From NCBI RefSeq assembly GCF_010020825.1, contig NZ_JAACJE010000001.1, forward strand, positions 372,001-436,000: 64,000 nucleotides of DNA, in the 5' to 3' direction. Shown here piece by piece: positions 1 through 10,400 of this stretch. The stretch comes from Acidovorax sp. 210-6. GTDB taxonomy: Bacteria > Pseudomonadota > Gammaproteobacteria > Burkholderiales > Burkholderiaceae_C. Under the pieces are notes generated by a model that saw only the letters and a list, made by a program, of their open reading frames with translations, did not search any database and was not told where the DNA came from. Both the position numbers and the translations under genes were made by a program. Numbering within the stretch: the stretch's first letter is position 1; the number at the start of each line of letters is the position of its first letter.

Positions 1-254
1 ATCAGACGGCCAAGTACATTGATAGAATCCTGCTCCGGCTGACCCTGATTGGTGCGATCTATATCACCCTGGTCTGTCTTCTGCCCGAGTTCTTGATCAT
101 CAAGTACAACGTGCCGTTCTATTTCGGTGGTACGTCGCTGCTGATCTTGGTGGTGGTGACCATGGATTTCATGGCGCAGGTACAGAACTACATGATGTCC
201 CAGCAATATGAGTCCTTGCTGAAGAAGGCAAACTTCAAGCCTGGTGGCTTGTGA
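1..254 (+). CDS. secY: SecY preprotein translocase subunit, C-terminal end (partial)
   Basis: The reading frame opens at base 3 and holds the last 83 residues of SecY, the pore subunit of the inner-membrane Sec translocon. Two hydrophobic stretches are visible: one with [14 protein letters not shown], and one with [20 protein letters not shown], which matches the last transmembrane helix of SecY and the conserved cytosolic tail ending [11 protein letters not shown]. The 5' part lies outside the window. It sits directly upstream of rpmJ, the usual junction between the spc and alpha ribosomal operons. Confidence 0.93.
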   Translation, partial: QTAKYIDRILLRLTLIGAIYITLVCLLPEFLIIKYNVPFYFGGTSLLILVVVTMDFMAQVQNYMMSQQYESLLKKANFKPGGL

Positions 255-394
255 GGGGTCCACTCAGCAATGACGGAGTGGTTTGGAGCACTTGGCAATC
301 ACCAGTGCAAGTTGGTTTAGGCCCAGTAATCAATGGGTCAAAGTGTTTCAGGCAGAGCTTGCCCGAGCGCTAGATCTGGTTTTAGGAGAATGAA

Positions 395-508
395 ATGAGA
401 GTTTCGGCTTCGGTCAAAAAAATCTGCCGCAACTGCAAGATCATCCGCCGCAAGGGTGTGGTGCGCGTGATCTGCACGGACCTGCGTCACAAGCAGCGTC
501 AAGGTTGA
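395..508 (+). CDS. rpmJ: 50S ribosomal protein L36
   Basis: This 37-residue protein starts [15 protein letters not shown] and ends in HKQRQG, with the Cys-x2-Cys, Cys and His zinc ligands of the C+ form of L36. The ribosome-binding site AGGAGA lies a few bases before the ATG. It precedes rpsM by 24 bases and is part of the alpha operon. No infA gene fits in the 140 bases between it and secY. Confidence 0.95.
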   Translation: MRVSASVKKICRNCKIIRRKGVVRVICTDLRHKQRQG

Positions 509-532
509 TCAGGAAAGTATTAGAGGACGCAA

Positions 533-898
533 ATGGCACGTATCGCTGGTATCAATATTCCGCCGCATCAGCACGCTGAGATCGGTCTGACCGCTATCTA
601 TGGCATCGGTCGCACCCGCGCACGCAAGATCTGCGAAGCTTGCGACATCGCATATTCGAAAAAGGTCAAGGATCTGACGGACGGCGATCTCGAAAAAATC
701 CGCGACCAGATCGCTCAGTTCACCATTGAAGGTGACCTGCGCCGCGAAACCACCATGAACATTAAGCGACTGATGGACATCGGTTGCTACCGTGGTTTCC
801 GTCATCGTCGTGGTCTGCCGGTGCGCGGACAGCGCACGCGCACCAACGCCCGCACCCGCAAGGGCCCGCGCAAGGGTGCTGCTGCTCTGAAGAAATAA
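533..898 (+). CDS. rpsM: 30S ribosomal protein S13
   Basis: The 121-residue product starts [10 protein letters not shown], the S13 signature, and ends in a basic tail (TRKGPRKG). S13 lies in the head of the small subunit and contacts the P-site tRNA and the large subunit. An AGAGGA ribosome-binding site precedes the ATG. It is followed 16 bases later by rpsK, as expected in the alpha operon. Confidence 0.97.
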   Translation: MARIAGINIPPHQHAEIGLTAIYGIGRTRARKICEACDIAYSKKVKDLTDGDLEKIRDQIAQFTIEGDLRRETTMNIKRLMDIGCYRGFRHRRGLPVRGQRTRTNARTRKGPRKGAAALKK

Positions 899-914
899 AG
901 ACTGAAAGAACGCT

Positions 915-1319
915 ATGGCTAAGTCTCCTGCCAATAACGCCGCACAGCGCGTGCGCAAGAAGGTTCGCAAGAACGTTTCGGACGGCATCGCCCACGTGCA
1001 TGCATCGTTCAACAACACCATCATCACCATCACGGATCGCCAGGGCAATGCATTGTCTTGGGCTTCTTCCGGTGGTCAGGGCTTCAAGGGCTCGCGCAAG
1101 TCGACGCCTTTTGCTGCCCAGGTGGCCTCTGAGATGGCTGGCCGTGCCGCCATGGAGCAGGGCATCAAGAACCTGGATGTCGAAATCAAGGGTCCCGGTC
1201 CCGGCCGTGAATCCTCGGTGCGCGCTCTGGGCGCGCTGGGTATCCGCATCACCTCGATCTCCGATGTGACGCCGGTTCCCCACAATGGCTGCCGCCCCCA
1301 AAAGCGTCGCCGTATCTGA
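915..1319 (+). CDS. rpsK: 30S ribosomal protein S11
   Basis: The 134-residue protein contains the S11 core motifs [15 protein letters not shown] and the C-terminal [12 protein letters not shown]. It is a platform protein of the 30S subunit near the mRNA exit. It sits between rpsM and rpsD in the standard order. I chose the ATG at 915, which gives the usual family length. Confidence 0.97.
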   Translation: MAKSPANNAAQRVRKKVRKNVSDGIAHVHASFNNTIITITDRQGNALSWASSGGQGFKGSRKSTPFAAQVASEMAGRAAMEQGIKNLDVEIKGPGPGRESSVRALGALGIRITSISDVTPVPHNGCRPQKRRRI

Positions 1320-1411
1320 TTTTTTCGAAGCCCACCGCCGCCTGCGAACGCTCACGCGACCCAGGCGGCTCCCGCAATGGTTTGCGGTAGTTGATATCAA
1401 AGGACACTCAA

Positions 1412-2035
1412 GTGGCACGTTACCTCGGCCCCAAGGCCAAACTCTCCCGCCGTGAAGGCACCGACCTGTTCCTCAAGAGCGCACGCCGCTCCATTGCAGA
1501 CAAGTGCAAGTTCGACTCCAAGCCCGGTCAACATGGCCGCACTTCGGGTGCGCGCACTTCCGACTACGGTCTGCAACTGCGTGAAAAGCAGAAGGTCAAG
1601 CGCATGTACGGCATCATGGAAAAGCAGTTCCGCCGTTACTTCGAAGAAGCTGACCGCCGCAAGGGCAACACCGGTGCCAACCTGCTCTCCCTGCTGGAGT
1701 GCCGCCTGGACAACGTCGTGTATCGCATGGGCTTCGGTTCTACCCGCGCCGAGGCGCGCCAGCTCGTGTCCCACAAGGCCATCACGGTCAATGGCGTGGC
1801 TGTCAACATTCCTTCCTACCTCGTGAAGGTGGGCGATGTGGTTGCCGTGCGCGAAAAGTCCAAGAAGCAGGCTCGCATCGTCGAAGCCTTGCAGCTGGCA
1901 CAGCAAGTGGGTATGCCTGCTTGGGTGGATGTCAATGCCGACAAGGCCGAGGGTGTGTTCAAGAAGGTACCGGATCGTGATGAATTCGGTTCCGACATCA
2001 ACGAATCGCTGATCGTCGAACTGTACTCTCGCTAA
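1412..2035 (+). CDS. rpsD: 30S ribosomal protein S4
   Basis: S4 nucleates assembly of the 30S body. The 207-residue product starts (GTG)[19 protein letters not shown] and carries the S4 RNA-binding domain around residues 95-160 ([19 protein letters not shown]). The frame stays open upstream to a TTG at 1391, but the GTG at 1412 fits the conserved S4 N-terminus and has AAAGGA seven bases before it. In enterobacteria S4 represses its own operon; a strong hairpin lies between this gene and rpoA. Confidence 0.95.
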   Translation: MARYLGPKAKLSRREGTDLFLKSARRSIADKCKFDSKPGQHGRTSGARTSDYGLQLREKQKVKRMYGIMEKQFRRYFEEADRRKGNTGANLLSLLECRLDNVVYRMGFGSTRAEARQLVSHKAITVNGVAVNIPSYLVKVGDVVAVREKSKKQARIVEALQLAQQVGMPAWVDVNADKAEGVFKKVPDRDEFGSDINESLIVELYSR

Positions 2036-2065
2036 TTGGCGGGCAGTCACAGCACGTAAATCGTT

Positions 2066-2093
2066 CCTGTACCGCGAAGCATCGCGGTACAGG
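2066..2093 (+). promoter_or_regulatory. 12-bp perfect hairpin between rpsD and rpoA
   Basis: A perfect 12-bp stem (CCTGTACCGCGA pairing with TCGCGGTACAGG) closes on an AGCA tetraloop, 31 bases after the rpsD stop and about 55 bases before the rpoA start. No run of T follows, so it does not look like an intrinsic terminator. It could stabilise or process the mRNA, or act as a regulatory stem within the alpha operon. Function is inferred only from structure and position. Confidence 0.6.
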
Positions 2094-2147
2094 CGCTTCA
2101 CCAGCCTTACCGGTGTAACGAGCTGGGGGTATTGAGAGGAAGTCTGA

Positions 2148-3140
2148 ATGCAAACAAATCTGCTGAAACCCAAGACGATCAATGTCGAGCAGCTCGGCCC
2201 CAACAAGGCCAAAGTGGAACTCGAGCCCTTCGAGCGTGGCTATGGCCATACGCTGGGCAACGCCATTCGCCGCGTGCTGCTCTCGTCCATGGTGGGTTAT
2301 GCAGCGACGGAAGTCACGATTGCAGGTGTGCTGCATGAGTACTCGTCGATTGATGGCGTGCAGGAGGATGTGGTCAACATTCTGCTGAACCTCAAGGGTG
2401 TGGTATTCAAGCTGCACAACCGCGATGAAGTCACCCTGAGCCTTCGCAAGGATGGCGAGGGCGTGGTCACCGCACGCGACATCCAGACTCCGCACGATGT
2501 GGAAATCATCAACCCGGACCATGTGATTGCCCACCTCTCCCAAGGCGGCAAGCTGGACATGCAGATCAAGGTGGAGAAGGGCCGCGGTTACATCCCCGGC
2601 AATCAGCGCCGCTACGCCGACGAGGCGACCAAGACCATTGGCCGCATTGTGCTGGATGCCTCTTTCTCGCCTGTGCGTCGCGTGAGCTACACCGTCGAAA
2701 GCGCCCGTGTGGAGCAACGCACCGATCTGGACAAGCTGGTGCTGGAGATCGAGACCAACGGTGCCATCGTTGCAGAAGAAGCCGTCCGTGCGTCGGCCAA
2801 GATCCTGGTCGAGCAACTCGCCGTGTTTGCGCAGCTGGACGGCGGCGACATCTTCGAAGCACCTGTTTCCGGTACCCGTACCTCTGGCGCAAGTTTCGAT
2901 CCGATCCTGCTGCGCCCTGTGGACGAGCTCGAACTCACCGTTCGTTCGGCCAACTGCCTCAAGGCTGAGAACATTTACTACATCGGTGACCTCATCCAGC
3001 GCACCGAGAACGAGTTGCTCAAGACCCCCAACCTGGGTCGCAAGTCGCTCAACGAGATCAAGGAAGTCCTGGCTTCGCGCGGTCTCACGCTGGGTATGAA
3101 GCTTGAGAACTGGCCTCCCGCCGGGCTCGACAAGCGTTGA
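2148..3140 (+). CDS. rpoA: DNA-directed RNA polymerase subunit alpha
   Basis: The 330-residue alpha subunit has the N-terminal assembly domain (residues about 20-235, with the [17 protein letters not shown] motif) and the C-terminal DNA- and activator-binding domain (about 250-320, with [16 protein letters not shown] and [14 protein letters not shown]). Length matches the family. It is the target surface for the class I and class II activators likely to act elsewhere in the window. AGAGGAAG precedes the ATG. Confidence 0.97.
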   Translation: MQTNLLKPKTINVEQLGPNKAKVELEPFERGYGHTLGNAIRRVLLSSMVGYAATEVTIAGVLHEYSSIDGVQEDVVNILLNLKGVVFKLHNRDEVTLSLRKDGEGVVTARDIQTPHDVEIINPDHVIAHLSQGGKLDMQIKVEKGRGYIPGNQRRYADEATKTIGRIVLDASFSPVRRVSYTVESARVEQRTDLDKLVLEIETNGAIVAEEAVRASAKILVEQLAVFAQLDGGDIFEAPVSGTRTSGASFDPILLRPVDELELTVRSANCLKAENIYYIGDLIQRTENELLKTPNLGRKSLNEIKEVLASRGLTLGMKLENWPPAGLDKR

Positions 3141-3175
3141 AGTTATAATTTTGGGTTCCCTCGCGGGACAGTGCC

Positions 3176-3203
3176 TTGGGCAGTACCTGATACGGCTGCC
3201 CAA
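3176..3203 (+). promoter_or_regulatory. Inverted repeat upstream of rplQ
   Basis: TTGGGCAG and CTGCCCAA form an 8-bp stem around a 12-base loop in the rpoA-rplQ spacer. A TATAAT hexamer occurs nearby at 3144-3149 but lacks a convincing -35 box, so an internal promoter is only a possibility. The stem could be a leader structure for L17. Low confidence. Confidence 0.3.
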
Positions 3204-3228
3204 TTGAACAACATACAAGGAAAGCACC

Positions 3229-3627
3229 ATGCGCCACGGAAACGGCCTTCGCAAACTCAACCGTACCAGCGCGCATCGCCAAGCGATGCTGCGCAACATG
3301 ATGAATTCGCTCATCGAGCACGAAGCCATCAAGACCACGCTGCCCAAGTCCAAGGAACTGCGCCGCGTGATCGAGCCCATGATCACCCTGGCCAAGGTGG
3401 ACTCCGTGGCCAATCGCCGCCTCGCGTTCAACCGCCTGCGTGACCGCGACAGCGTCACCAAGCTGTTCAACGACCTCGGCCCCCGCTTCAAGACCCGTCC
3501 TGGCGGTTACACCCGCATCCTGAAGATGGGCTTCCGCGTGGGTGACAACGCTCCCATGGCGCTGGTGGAACTGGTCGAGCGCGCAGAAGTTGCTGCTCCC
3601 GCCGCAGATTCTGCAACAGCAGCCTAA
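3229..3627 (+). CDS. rplQ: 50S ribosomal protein L17
   Basis: The 132-residue product starts [20 protein letters not shown], the strongly conserved L17 N-terminus, and contains [18 protein letters not shown]. It ends in an Ala-rich tail. An AAGGAAAG ribosome-binding site precedes the ATG. It is the last protein gene of the alpha operon; the initiator tRNA gene starts 25 bases after its stop. Confidence 0.96.
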   Translation: MRHGNGLRKLNRTSAHRQAMLRNMMNSLIEHEAIKTTLPKSKELRRVIEPMITLAKVDSVANRRLAFNRLRDRDSVTKLFNDLGPRFKTRPGGYTRILKMGFRVGDNAPMALVELVERAEVAAPAADSATAA

Positions 3628-3641
3628 AAGTACGCTATAAT
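3612..3641 (+). promoter_or_regulatory. Probable promoter of the initiator tRNA gene
   Basis: A perfect TATAAT (3636-3641) lies 11 bases before the tRNA 5' end. A weak -35-like TGCAAC (3612-3617) sits 18 bases upstream, inside the end of rplQ. This would let the tRNA be transcribed independently of the ribosomal operon. The -35 match is poor. Confidence 0.5.
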
Positions 3642-3652
3642 CTATGTCTTGC

Positions 3653-3729
<77 letters not shown>

Positions 3730-3756
3730 AATTTGAAGCGGTTTCCGCTACAAGCA

Positions 3757-3787
3757 AACGCCCACTCACCAGTGGGCGTTTTTGTTT
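3757..3787 (+). terminator. Intrinsic terminator after tRNA-fMet
   Basis: A 10-bp perfect stem (AACGCCCACT with AGTGGGCGTT, loop CACC) is followed by TTTGTTT. It ends the alpha operon/tRNA transcript and separates it from recC. Confidence 0.9.
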
Positions 3788-3853
3788 CTGGCGCGATTTG
3801 TTTCACCCAGGCAAGCCCATGCCATACTGCTTTTTTGGACACTGAAAAGCACA

Positions 3854-6800
3854 ATGGTGGAGCGAGCGCAGACCCTGATCCGTACCCTGCAACCGGGATG
3901 GCTGGCGCTGCATGGCAACCGCATGGAGGATCTGGCCCAGACCGTGGCCGAGTGGTTGCACCGCCACCCGCTCGAACCTCTGGAGGCTGAGGTGGTGCTG
4001 GTGCAGAGCAATGCCATGGCCGAGTGGTTCAAGATGACTATGGCCGTGCGCAGCGGGGTCAGTGCCGCATTGCGCGTGGAGCTGCCCTCGCGCTTCCTGT
4101 GGCGCAGCTACCGGCAGGTGCTCGGCGCCCAGGTGGGGGCTGACGCGCCCACAGACAAGGCTGCGCTGACGTGGCGGCTGTTGAAGCTGCTGCCTGCGCT
4201 GACCGAGCGGCCCGACTATGCACCGCTGGCGCACACGCTGCGCAGCGCCAGCCCCCATGCTCATTACCTGCTGGCCCGGCGCCTGGCCGACCTGTGGGAT
4301 CAGTACCAGGTCTATCGCCCCGATTGGCTGGACGACTGGGCCCACGGACGCGACGGCTTGCGCGGGCCGGGCGGCGCACTGTCGGCCTTGCCCGAGAGCG
4401 AACGCTGGCAGCCTGCGCTGTGGCGTGAAGTGCTGCAGAGCCTGACCGATGCCGAGCGCGCCGCAGCGCGACCCCAGGTCCACCGGCGTGCGCTGGATGC
4501 ATTGGTGCAAGGGCATCTCCCAGCGCAAGGTGCCCAACTGCCGCGCCGCGTCATCCTGTTCGGCATGGCGCATGTGCCTCAGCCGGTGCTGGACTGGTTG
4601 GCCGCCATGGCGCGGCACTGCCAGGTGTTGCTGGCCATTCCCAATCCCTGCCGCTACCACTGGGCTGACATCATGGATGGCCGCGAATGGCTGCGCATGC
4701 ACCAGCGCCGTCTTCCGGCACGGGCAGGGCGGGACCTGGCCGATGTGCCGCTGGAACAGATGCACCTGCATGCCCATCCGCTGTTGGCCGCCTGGGGGCG
4801 ACAAAGCCGCGATTTCGTGCGCCAGCTCGATGCGTATGAGGATGCTGCCGCCGAGCCCTCGCTGTGGGGCATGCCGCGCCTGGACCTGTTCGATGACGGT
4901 GAGGCGCAGGACGCGCCCCTGCTGCAGCAGGTACAGCACCGCATCCGTGACCTGGTGCCCTTGTCCGATCACCCGCAGCGCACCCTCGCGCCGGACGACC
5001 GATCGATCCAGTTCCACGCGGCACATGGTGCCTTGCGCGAGGTCGAGGTGCTGCACGACCAGCTCCTGGAGCTGCTGGCACACCCGCCGCAGGGCCGGGC
5101 GCTGCACACGCGTGACATTGTGGTCATGGTGCCGGACATCGACGCCATGGCGCCCGCCATCCGTGCAGTGTTTGCGCAGTACCCATCGGACGACGCGCGC
5201 CACATCCCCTTCGACATTGCTGACCAGAGCCCGCGCACCAGCCAGCCGCTGATGGCCGCCGTGGAGTGGCTCTGGGGCCTGCCCGCGCGGCGTTGCACGC
5301 TGAGCGAGCTGCATGGACTGCTGGACGTGCCTGCCCTGGCGGCGCGTTTCGGCGTGCAGCCCCAGGATCGGGGCACCCTGGTGCACTGGATGGCGCAGGC
5401 CGGTATCCGCTGGGGCCTGACGCAAGACCACCGCAATGCCCTGGATCTGCCGCTCTGCGGTGCCACCAACAGCGCGCACTTTGGCTTGCAGCGCATGCTC
5501 CTGGGCTATGCCGGCGGGGCCACCCGGTTTGAAGACATCGAACCCTGTACCGAGGTGGGCGGCCTGGATGCCGCGCTGGCGGGTGCCCTGGCCGCCTTGC
5601 TCGAACGCCTGGAAGCCTGGCGCTGCGCGGCCAGCCAGCCCGCCACGCCCGAACAGTGGGCGCAGCGCCTGCGTGCACTCTGGGCGGCGTGCTTTGCGGC
5701 CACCGACGACAGCGACCGCCAAGTGCTCGAATCCCTGGAGGCCGCGTTGGAGGCCTGGCTCCAGGCCTGCGATGGGGCAGATTTTGCGCAGCCGCTGCCC
5801 CTGGAGACGGCGCACGACGCCGTCCTGCAATGCCTGGAGCTGCCCAGCACGCAGCAGCGCTTCCGCGCCGGGGGGGTGACCTTCTGCACACTCATGCCCA
5901 TGCGGGCCATCCCCTTTGACGTGGTCTGCCTGCTGGGCATGAACGACGGCGACTACCCGCGCCGCACGCCGCGCAACGATTTCGACCTCATGGTCCAGCC
6001 CGGCCAGGCAAGGCCTGGGGACCGTTCGCGCCAGACCGATGACCGCCAGCTCATGCTCGACGCATTGCTGGCGGCGCGCCGCGTGTTCTATGTGAGCTGG
6101 ACCGGCCGCAACGTGCGCGACAACACCGAGCAGCCGCCCTCCGTGCTGGTTGCGCAACTGCGGGACTACCTGCAGGCCGCCTGGGGGCCGCAGGTATTGG
6201 CCGAGCGCACCACCGAGCACCCGCTGCAGCCCTTCAGTGCGCGCTACTTCCAGGGTGAGGTCGACCTGTTCACCCATGCCCGCGAATGGCGCGAAGCCCA
6301 TGCCCCGGTGCCCGAGCATGCACCGGTCGCACTGCAGCCCCTGCCCGCGCGCGAGGCCGCCGCGCCGTTGGCCTTGCGCGACCTGGCCAATTGGATGCGC
6401 CACCCCGCCCGCTACTTCTTGCGCAAGCGCCTGGGCGTGGTGTTCGACCGCGACGACGATGCGCCCGAGGACTCCGAACCCTTCCACCTGGCGGGTCTGG
6501 AGCGCCACACCGTAGCGCGCCAGTTGCTCGATTTCCTGCCCACCGACTGGGCCGCGCTGCCCGACAGCGCCCCCCAGCACCACCTGGGCCAGGCCCTGCA
6601 GCGCCTGCGCCGTGCGGGCCTGTTGCCTCTGGGCACGCCGGGCGACCACATCGTTGCCCAGTGGGGCGAGGAATGGCTGCCCCCGCTGCAGACCTGGCAA
6701 GGCCTGCAGCGTGACCATGCCCAGCCTGGTGCGCGGGTGCAGCTGATACGAACCGCTGACCTGCAGAATGCTATTAATTTGATAGCTACCAGCGCTTATC

Positions 6801-7432
6801 CAGCAAGCGATGGATGCCAAAATGACCTTGAACCTGATACCCTGCCCAGCCTGCAGGACTGGCTGGACGGCCTGCGTTGCAATGCCGCAGGACAGGCGGT
6901 GTGGATGCAACTCACCCCCTCGCGCCTGTTGCAGGACGCCAAAAAACGCAGCCTGCGCGCCGACCTGATGATCCAGCCTTGGCTGTGCAGCCTGGCCGCC
7001 GCTGCCAGCGGTACCGAACTGCGGGGGCTGCTGGTGGCACGCGACGTCTGGCTGGAATGGGAGCCGCTGGAGCCCAAGGCCGCACGCACCCAGCTCGACC
7101 GCTGGCTGTACGCCTGCCACCAGGGCCAGCGTGCCCCGCTGCCGCTGCCGCGCCGCACGGCATGGGCGCTGCTGGAGAGCGACGCGGCCGCCCACATCGC
7201 CTACGAAGGCAACAGCCAGATGGACGGCGAGGCGCAAGACCCGGCATGGGCACGCTTTTACCCCGACTACGACGCCCTGGCCGCTGACGGCAGCCTGGCC
7301 GAGGCCGCCCAGGCCCTGTGGGCCCCGCTGGAGCAGTGGACCCGCGATGCGGTGCGCGTGCATGACCATGGCGCTGCCACCGCCACCGCCACCGCCACCC
7401 CCGCAGCAAGCAGCACGGAGGCATCGCTGTGA
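3854..7432 (+). CDS. recC: Exodeoxyribonuclease V subunit gamma (RecC)
   Basis: RecC is the Chi-scanning subunit of RecBCD, which unwinds and degrades double-strand DNA ends until Chi and then loads RecA. The 1192-residue product has family length and the characteristic central stretch TFCTLMPMRAIPF followed by VVCLLGMNDGDYPR (about residues 675-702). The early motif VLVQSNAMAEWFK is also typical. An in-frame extension upstream would overlap the terminator, so I chose the ATG at 3854. Its stop overlaps the recB start by four bases. A palindromic dispersed repeat is inserted in frame near residue 972. Confidence 0.93.
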   Translation: MVERAQTLIRTLQPGWLALHGNRMEDLAQTVAEWLHRHPLEPLEAEVVLVQSNAMAEWFKMTMAVRSGVSAALRVELPSRFLWRSYRQVLGAQVGADAPTDKAALTWRLLKLLPALTERPDYAPLAHTLRSASPHAHYLLARRLADLWDQYQVYRPDWLDDWAHGRDGLRGPGGALSALPESERWQPALWREVLQSLTDAERAAARPQVHRRALDALVQGHLPAQGAQLPRRVILFGMAHVPQPVLDWLAAMARHCQVLLAIPNPCRYHWADIMDGREWLRMHQRRLPARAGRDLADVPLEQMHLHAHPLLAAWGRQSRDFVRQLDAYEDAAAEPSLWGMPRLDLFDDGEAQDAPLLQQVQHRIRDLVPLSDHPQRTLAPDDRSIQFHAAHGALREVEVLHDQLLELLAHPPQGRALHTRDIVVMVPDIDAMAPAIRAVFAQYPSDDARHIPFDIADQSPRTSQPLMAAVEWLWGLPARRCTLSELHGLLDVPALAARFGVQPQDRGTLVHWMAQAGIRWGLTQDHRNALDLPLCGATNSAHFGLQRMLLGYAGGATRFEDIEPCTEVGGLDAALAGALAALLERLEAWRCAASQPATPEQWAQRLRALWAACFAATDDSDRQVLESLEAALEAWLQACDGADFAQPLPLETAHDAVLQCLELPSTQQRFRAGGVTFCTLMPMRAIPFDVVCLLGMNDGDYPRRTPRNDFDLMVQPGQARPGDRSRQTDDRQLMLDALLAARRVFYVSWTGRNVRDNTEQPPSVLVAQLRDYLQAAWGPQVLAERTTEHPLQPFSARYFQGEVDLFTHAREWREAHAPVPEHAPVALQPLPAREAAAPLALRDLANWMRHPARYFLRKRLGVVFDRDDDAPEDSEPFHLAGLERHTVARQLLDFLPTDWAALPDSAPQHHLGQALQRLRRAGLLPLGTPGDHIVAQWGEEWLPPLQTWQGLQRDHAQPGARVQLIRTADLQNAINLIATSAYPASDGCQNDLEPDTLPSLQDWLDGLRCNAAGQAVWMQLTPSRLLQDAKKRSLRADLMIQPWLCSLAAAASGTELRGLLVARDVWLEWEPLEPKAARTQLDRWLYACHQGQRAPLPLPRRTAWALLESDAAAHIAYEGNSQMDGEAQDPAWARFYPDYDALAADGSLAEAAQALWAPLEQWTRDAVRVHDHGAATATATATPAASSTEASL
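6767..6832 (+). repeat. Dispersed palindromic repeat inside recC (copy 1)
   Basis: This AT-richer stretch (starting AATGCTATTAATTTGATAGC, with the core CAGCGCTT and imperfect palindromy) stands out from the surrounding GC-rich recC codons. It resembles the element at 14225-14290 (shared AATGCTAT, AGCTA, CAGCGCTT). It stays in frame and encodes about 22 residues of low-complexity linker. I recall similar intergenic repeats in Comamonadaceae genomes, but this needs a search. Confidence 0.6.
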
Positions 7433-10400
7433 GCACGCACGATATGCTGCCGCAGGCGCTGGAGCCGCTGTCCTTTCCGCTGCACGGCAGCCGCCTCATC
7501 GAGGCCAGCGCGGGCACGGGCAAGACCTGGACCATTGCTGCCCTGGTGCTGCGCCTGGTGCTGGGCCATGGCGGGGGGGCGCCGCTGATGCCCGCGCAGA
7601 TCCTGGTGATGACCTTCACCCGCGCCGCCACGCGCGAGCTTTCGAGCCGTATCCGTGCACGGCTGGCCCAGGCCGCACAGTGCTTTCGTGGCCTGGCCCC
7701 CGTGCCTGCGGACGACCCCTTTCTCGCCGCGCTGCTGCAGCACTATGCCCCCGGCCCGCAGCGCGAGCATGCCGCCTGGCGCCTAGCGCTCGCCGCCGAA
7801 GCCATGGACGAAGCGGCCGTGTTCACCATTGATGCCTGGTGCCAGCGCATGCTGCGCGAGCACGCCGTGGACAGCGGCCAACTCGACGAAGAAGAACTCA
7901 GCACCGACGAGCACAGCCTGCAGGCCCAGGCCGTGCAGGACTACTGGCGCCAGCAATGCTATGGGCTGACCCCTGCGCAGTTCGAGGCTGTGTCCCGCAT
8001 CTGGCCCCATGTCGATGCGCTGCATGCCGACCTGCACAAGCTGCTGGACGCCGACCTGCCCGCGCTGGCGCAGCCCGCCACGCTGGTGCAGTGCCTGCAA
8101 GCGCATGCAGAGCAGGAACAAACCCTGCGTGCGGGTTGGCCGCAGCATGTGCAGGCCCTGCGCGACTGGCTGGAGGTGCACCTGCAGCAGCACAAGGCCC
8201 ACTGGGACGGGCGCAAGATCCAGATCGGTCGCTGTACCACCTGGCTTGACGCGCTGCAACAGTGGCTGGACGGCGACTTGTGGCAGTCGCTGGAGTGGCC
8301 TGAGGCGGCCTGGCGCCGCCTTACGCCCCAGGGCCTGATGGACGCGCGCCTTGCCAGCGCGCCGCCGCTCGATCTGCCCGAAGCCTCTACCGCGCTGGAG
8401 CACCTGCAGCAGGCGCTGCTCGCGTCCACACCACTGGCTGCCCGGCTGCGCCTGCACGCCGCCACCCAGGTGCAGCAGCGCGTGGCCCTGCTCAAGCGCC
8501 AGGGCCGCGTGCTCGGCTTTCGCGACCTGCTGCAGCGCCTGGTGCAGGCCTTGCAGGCACCGCAGGGCGCACGCCTGCGCGCGCGCATCACGGCCCAGTA
8601 CCCGGTGGCGCTGATCGACGAATTCCAGGATACCTCTCCCCTGCAGTACCGTTTGTTCGATCTGCTGTACGCGCCCCGCGCGCCCCAGCCCGACACCGCG
8701 CTGCTGCTCATTGGCGACCCCAAGCAATCCATCTACGGATTTCGCGGGGCCGACATCTACAGCTACCTGGAGGCGCGCCGCGCCACCCAGGGGCGCCACT
8801 ACCTGCTGGTCATCAACCACCGCTCCACGCAGGCGCTGGTGGGTGCGGTCAACCACCTGTTCGCCCGTGCCGAGGCACGCGGGGGTGAGGGCGCGTTTCT
8901 GCTGCGTGATCCCGAGGGTGGTGAAAACCCCTTGCCTTTCGTGCCCGTGCAGGCGCGCGGGCGGCCCGAGCAGTTCCAGACTGCCGACGGACCTGTGCCT
9001 GCGCTGGACATTCACCACGACCTGGAACTGGCGGGGATCCCCGAGCACCGCGAACGCTTTGCCGCGCGCTGCGCCGCCCAGATCGTGCAGTGGCTGGCCG
9101 ATGCGAAAACCGGCTTTGCGCAGGCCGACGCCCCGTTGCGCCGCCTGCGCCCGGCAGACATTGCGGTGCTGGTGCGCTCGCGCACCGAGGCCGCCGCCGT
9201 GCGGCGCCAATTGCAACAACGGGGCGTGGCCTCGGTGTATCTGTCCGACCGCGACTCGGTGTTCGACAGCGACGAGGCACACGACCTCGTCTGGTGGCTG
9301 CAGGCCGTGGCCGATCCGCAGGACGCCAGCCTGCTGCGCACCGGCATGGCCACCCGCCTCATCGGCCTGGGCCTGGACGAGTTGGCCGCGCTGGCCGACG
9401 ACGACCAGGTCTTCGAGCAGCGCAGCGCCCAGCTGCGCGCGCTGCACGCCATCTGGCACAGCCAGGGCGTGCTCACCATGCTGCGCCAGACCCTGCACCA
9501 GTTCGATTTGCCCGCGCGCTGGCTGCGCGATCACGGCGGCGAGCGGCGCCTGACCAACGTGCTGCACCTGGCCGAACTGCTGCAAGAGGCCAGCACCCAC
9601 CTGGAGGGCGAACACGCCCTGCTGCGCTGGCTGCACACCCAGGTGCACGAAGACCGCCTGGCCGGGGATGAACAAATCCTGCGCCTGGAGAGCGACGCCG
9701 ACCTGGTGCAGGTCGTCACCGTGCACAAGAGCAAGGGCCTGGAATACCCCGTGGTCTGCCTGCCCTTTGCCTGGAGCGTGCCCGGCGGGCGCACGCGCGC
9801 GGGCGACTACCCCGTGCTCCCCGATGCCCAGGGCCAGCGCCACCAGCACCTGCACTGGACCGACGAGCTCAAGGCGCAGACCGCCCAGGAGCGCCTGCGC
9901 GAAGACCTGCGCCTGCTGTACGTGGCCCTCACCCGCGCGCGCCACAGCGTATGGATGGGCTTTGCCGCCGTGCGCGTGGGCAACGGCAAGCAGTGCCGCA
10001 CGCACGACAGCGCCCTGGGCTGCCTGCTGGCCGGGCCCCAGGCCGAGCTGGAGCCGCACGACTGGCACACGCAACTGCAGGCCCTGGCCGAGGCCCAGCC
10101 CGCGCTGCTGCGCGTGCAGCCGGCCACCCCCTTGCCCGTGCCACTGCAGGCCCTGGCCCCGGTGGCCGATGCACCGGTGCTGGCCCCCAGCGTGCCCTAT
10201 GCCGCGCAGTTCGACCGGCGCTGGGGCATCGGCAGTTTTTCGCAGCTGGTGCGCGCCAGTGCCCCAAGTTCGGTGCCCCTGGCCGCCCTGGCGCTCCAGC
10301 GTCCGGCCGACGATGAGCTTGCGCCCCTGGTGCCGCTGGCCGCGCCAGCCGCCGGGGTTGCAACGCCCGACCCCTGGGCCACTACTCCCCGGGGCCGCAC

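Noticed and set aside
1391-1411. TTG start for rpsD
   Set aside because: S4 proteins begin with ARYLGPK after the initiator; the GTG at 1412 has the ribosome-binding site.
3144-3149. TATAAT between rpoA and rplQ as an internal promoter
   Set aside because: No acceptable -35 hexamer at 16-18 bp and no extended -10; it may be chance in an AT-rich spacer.
3782-3853. Upstream extension of recC
   Set aside because: It would start within the tRNA-fMet terminator; the ATG at 3854 gives the family N-terminus.
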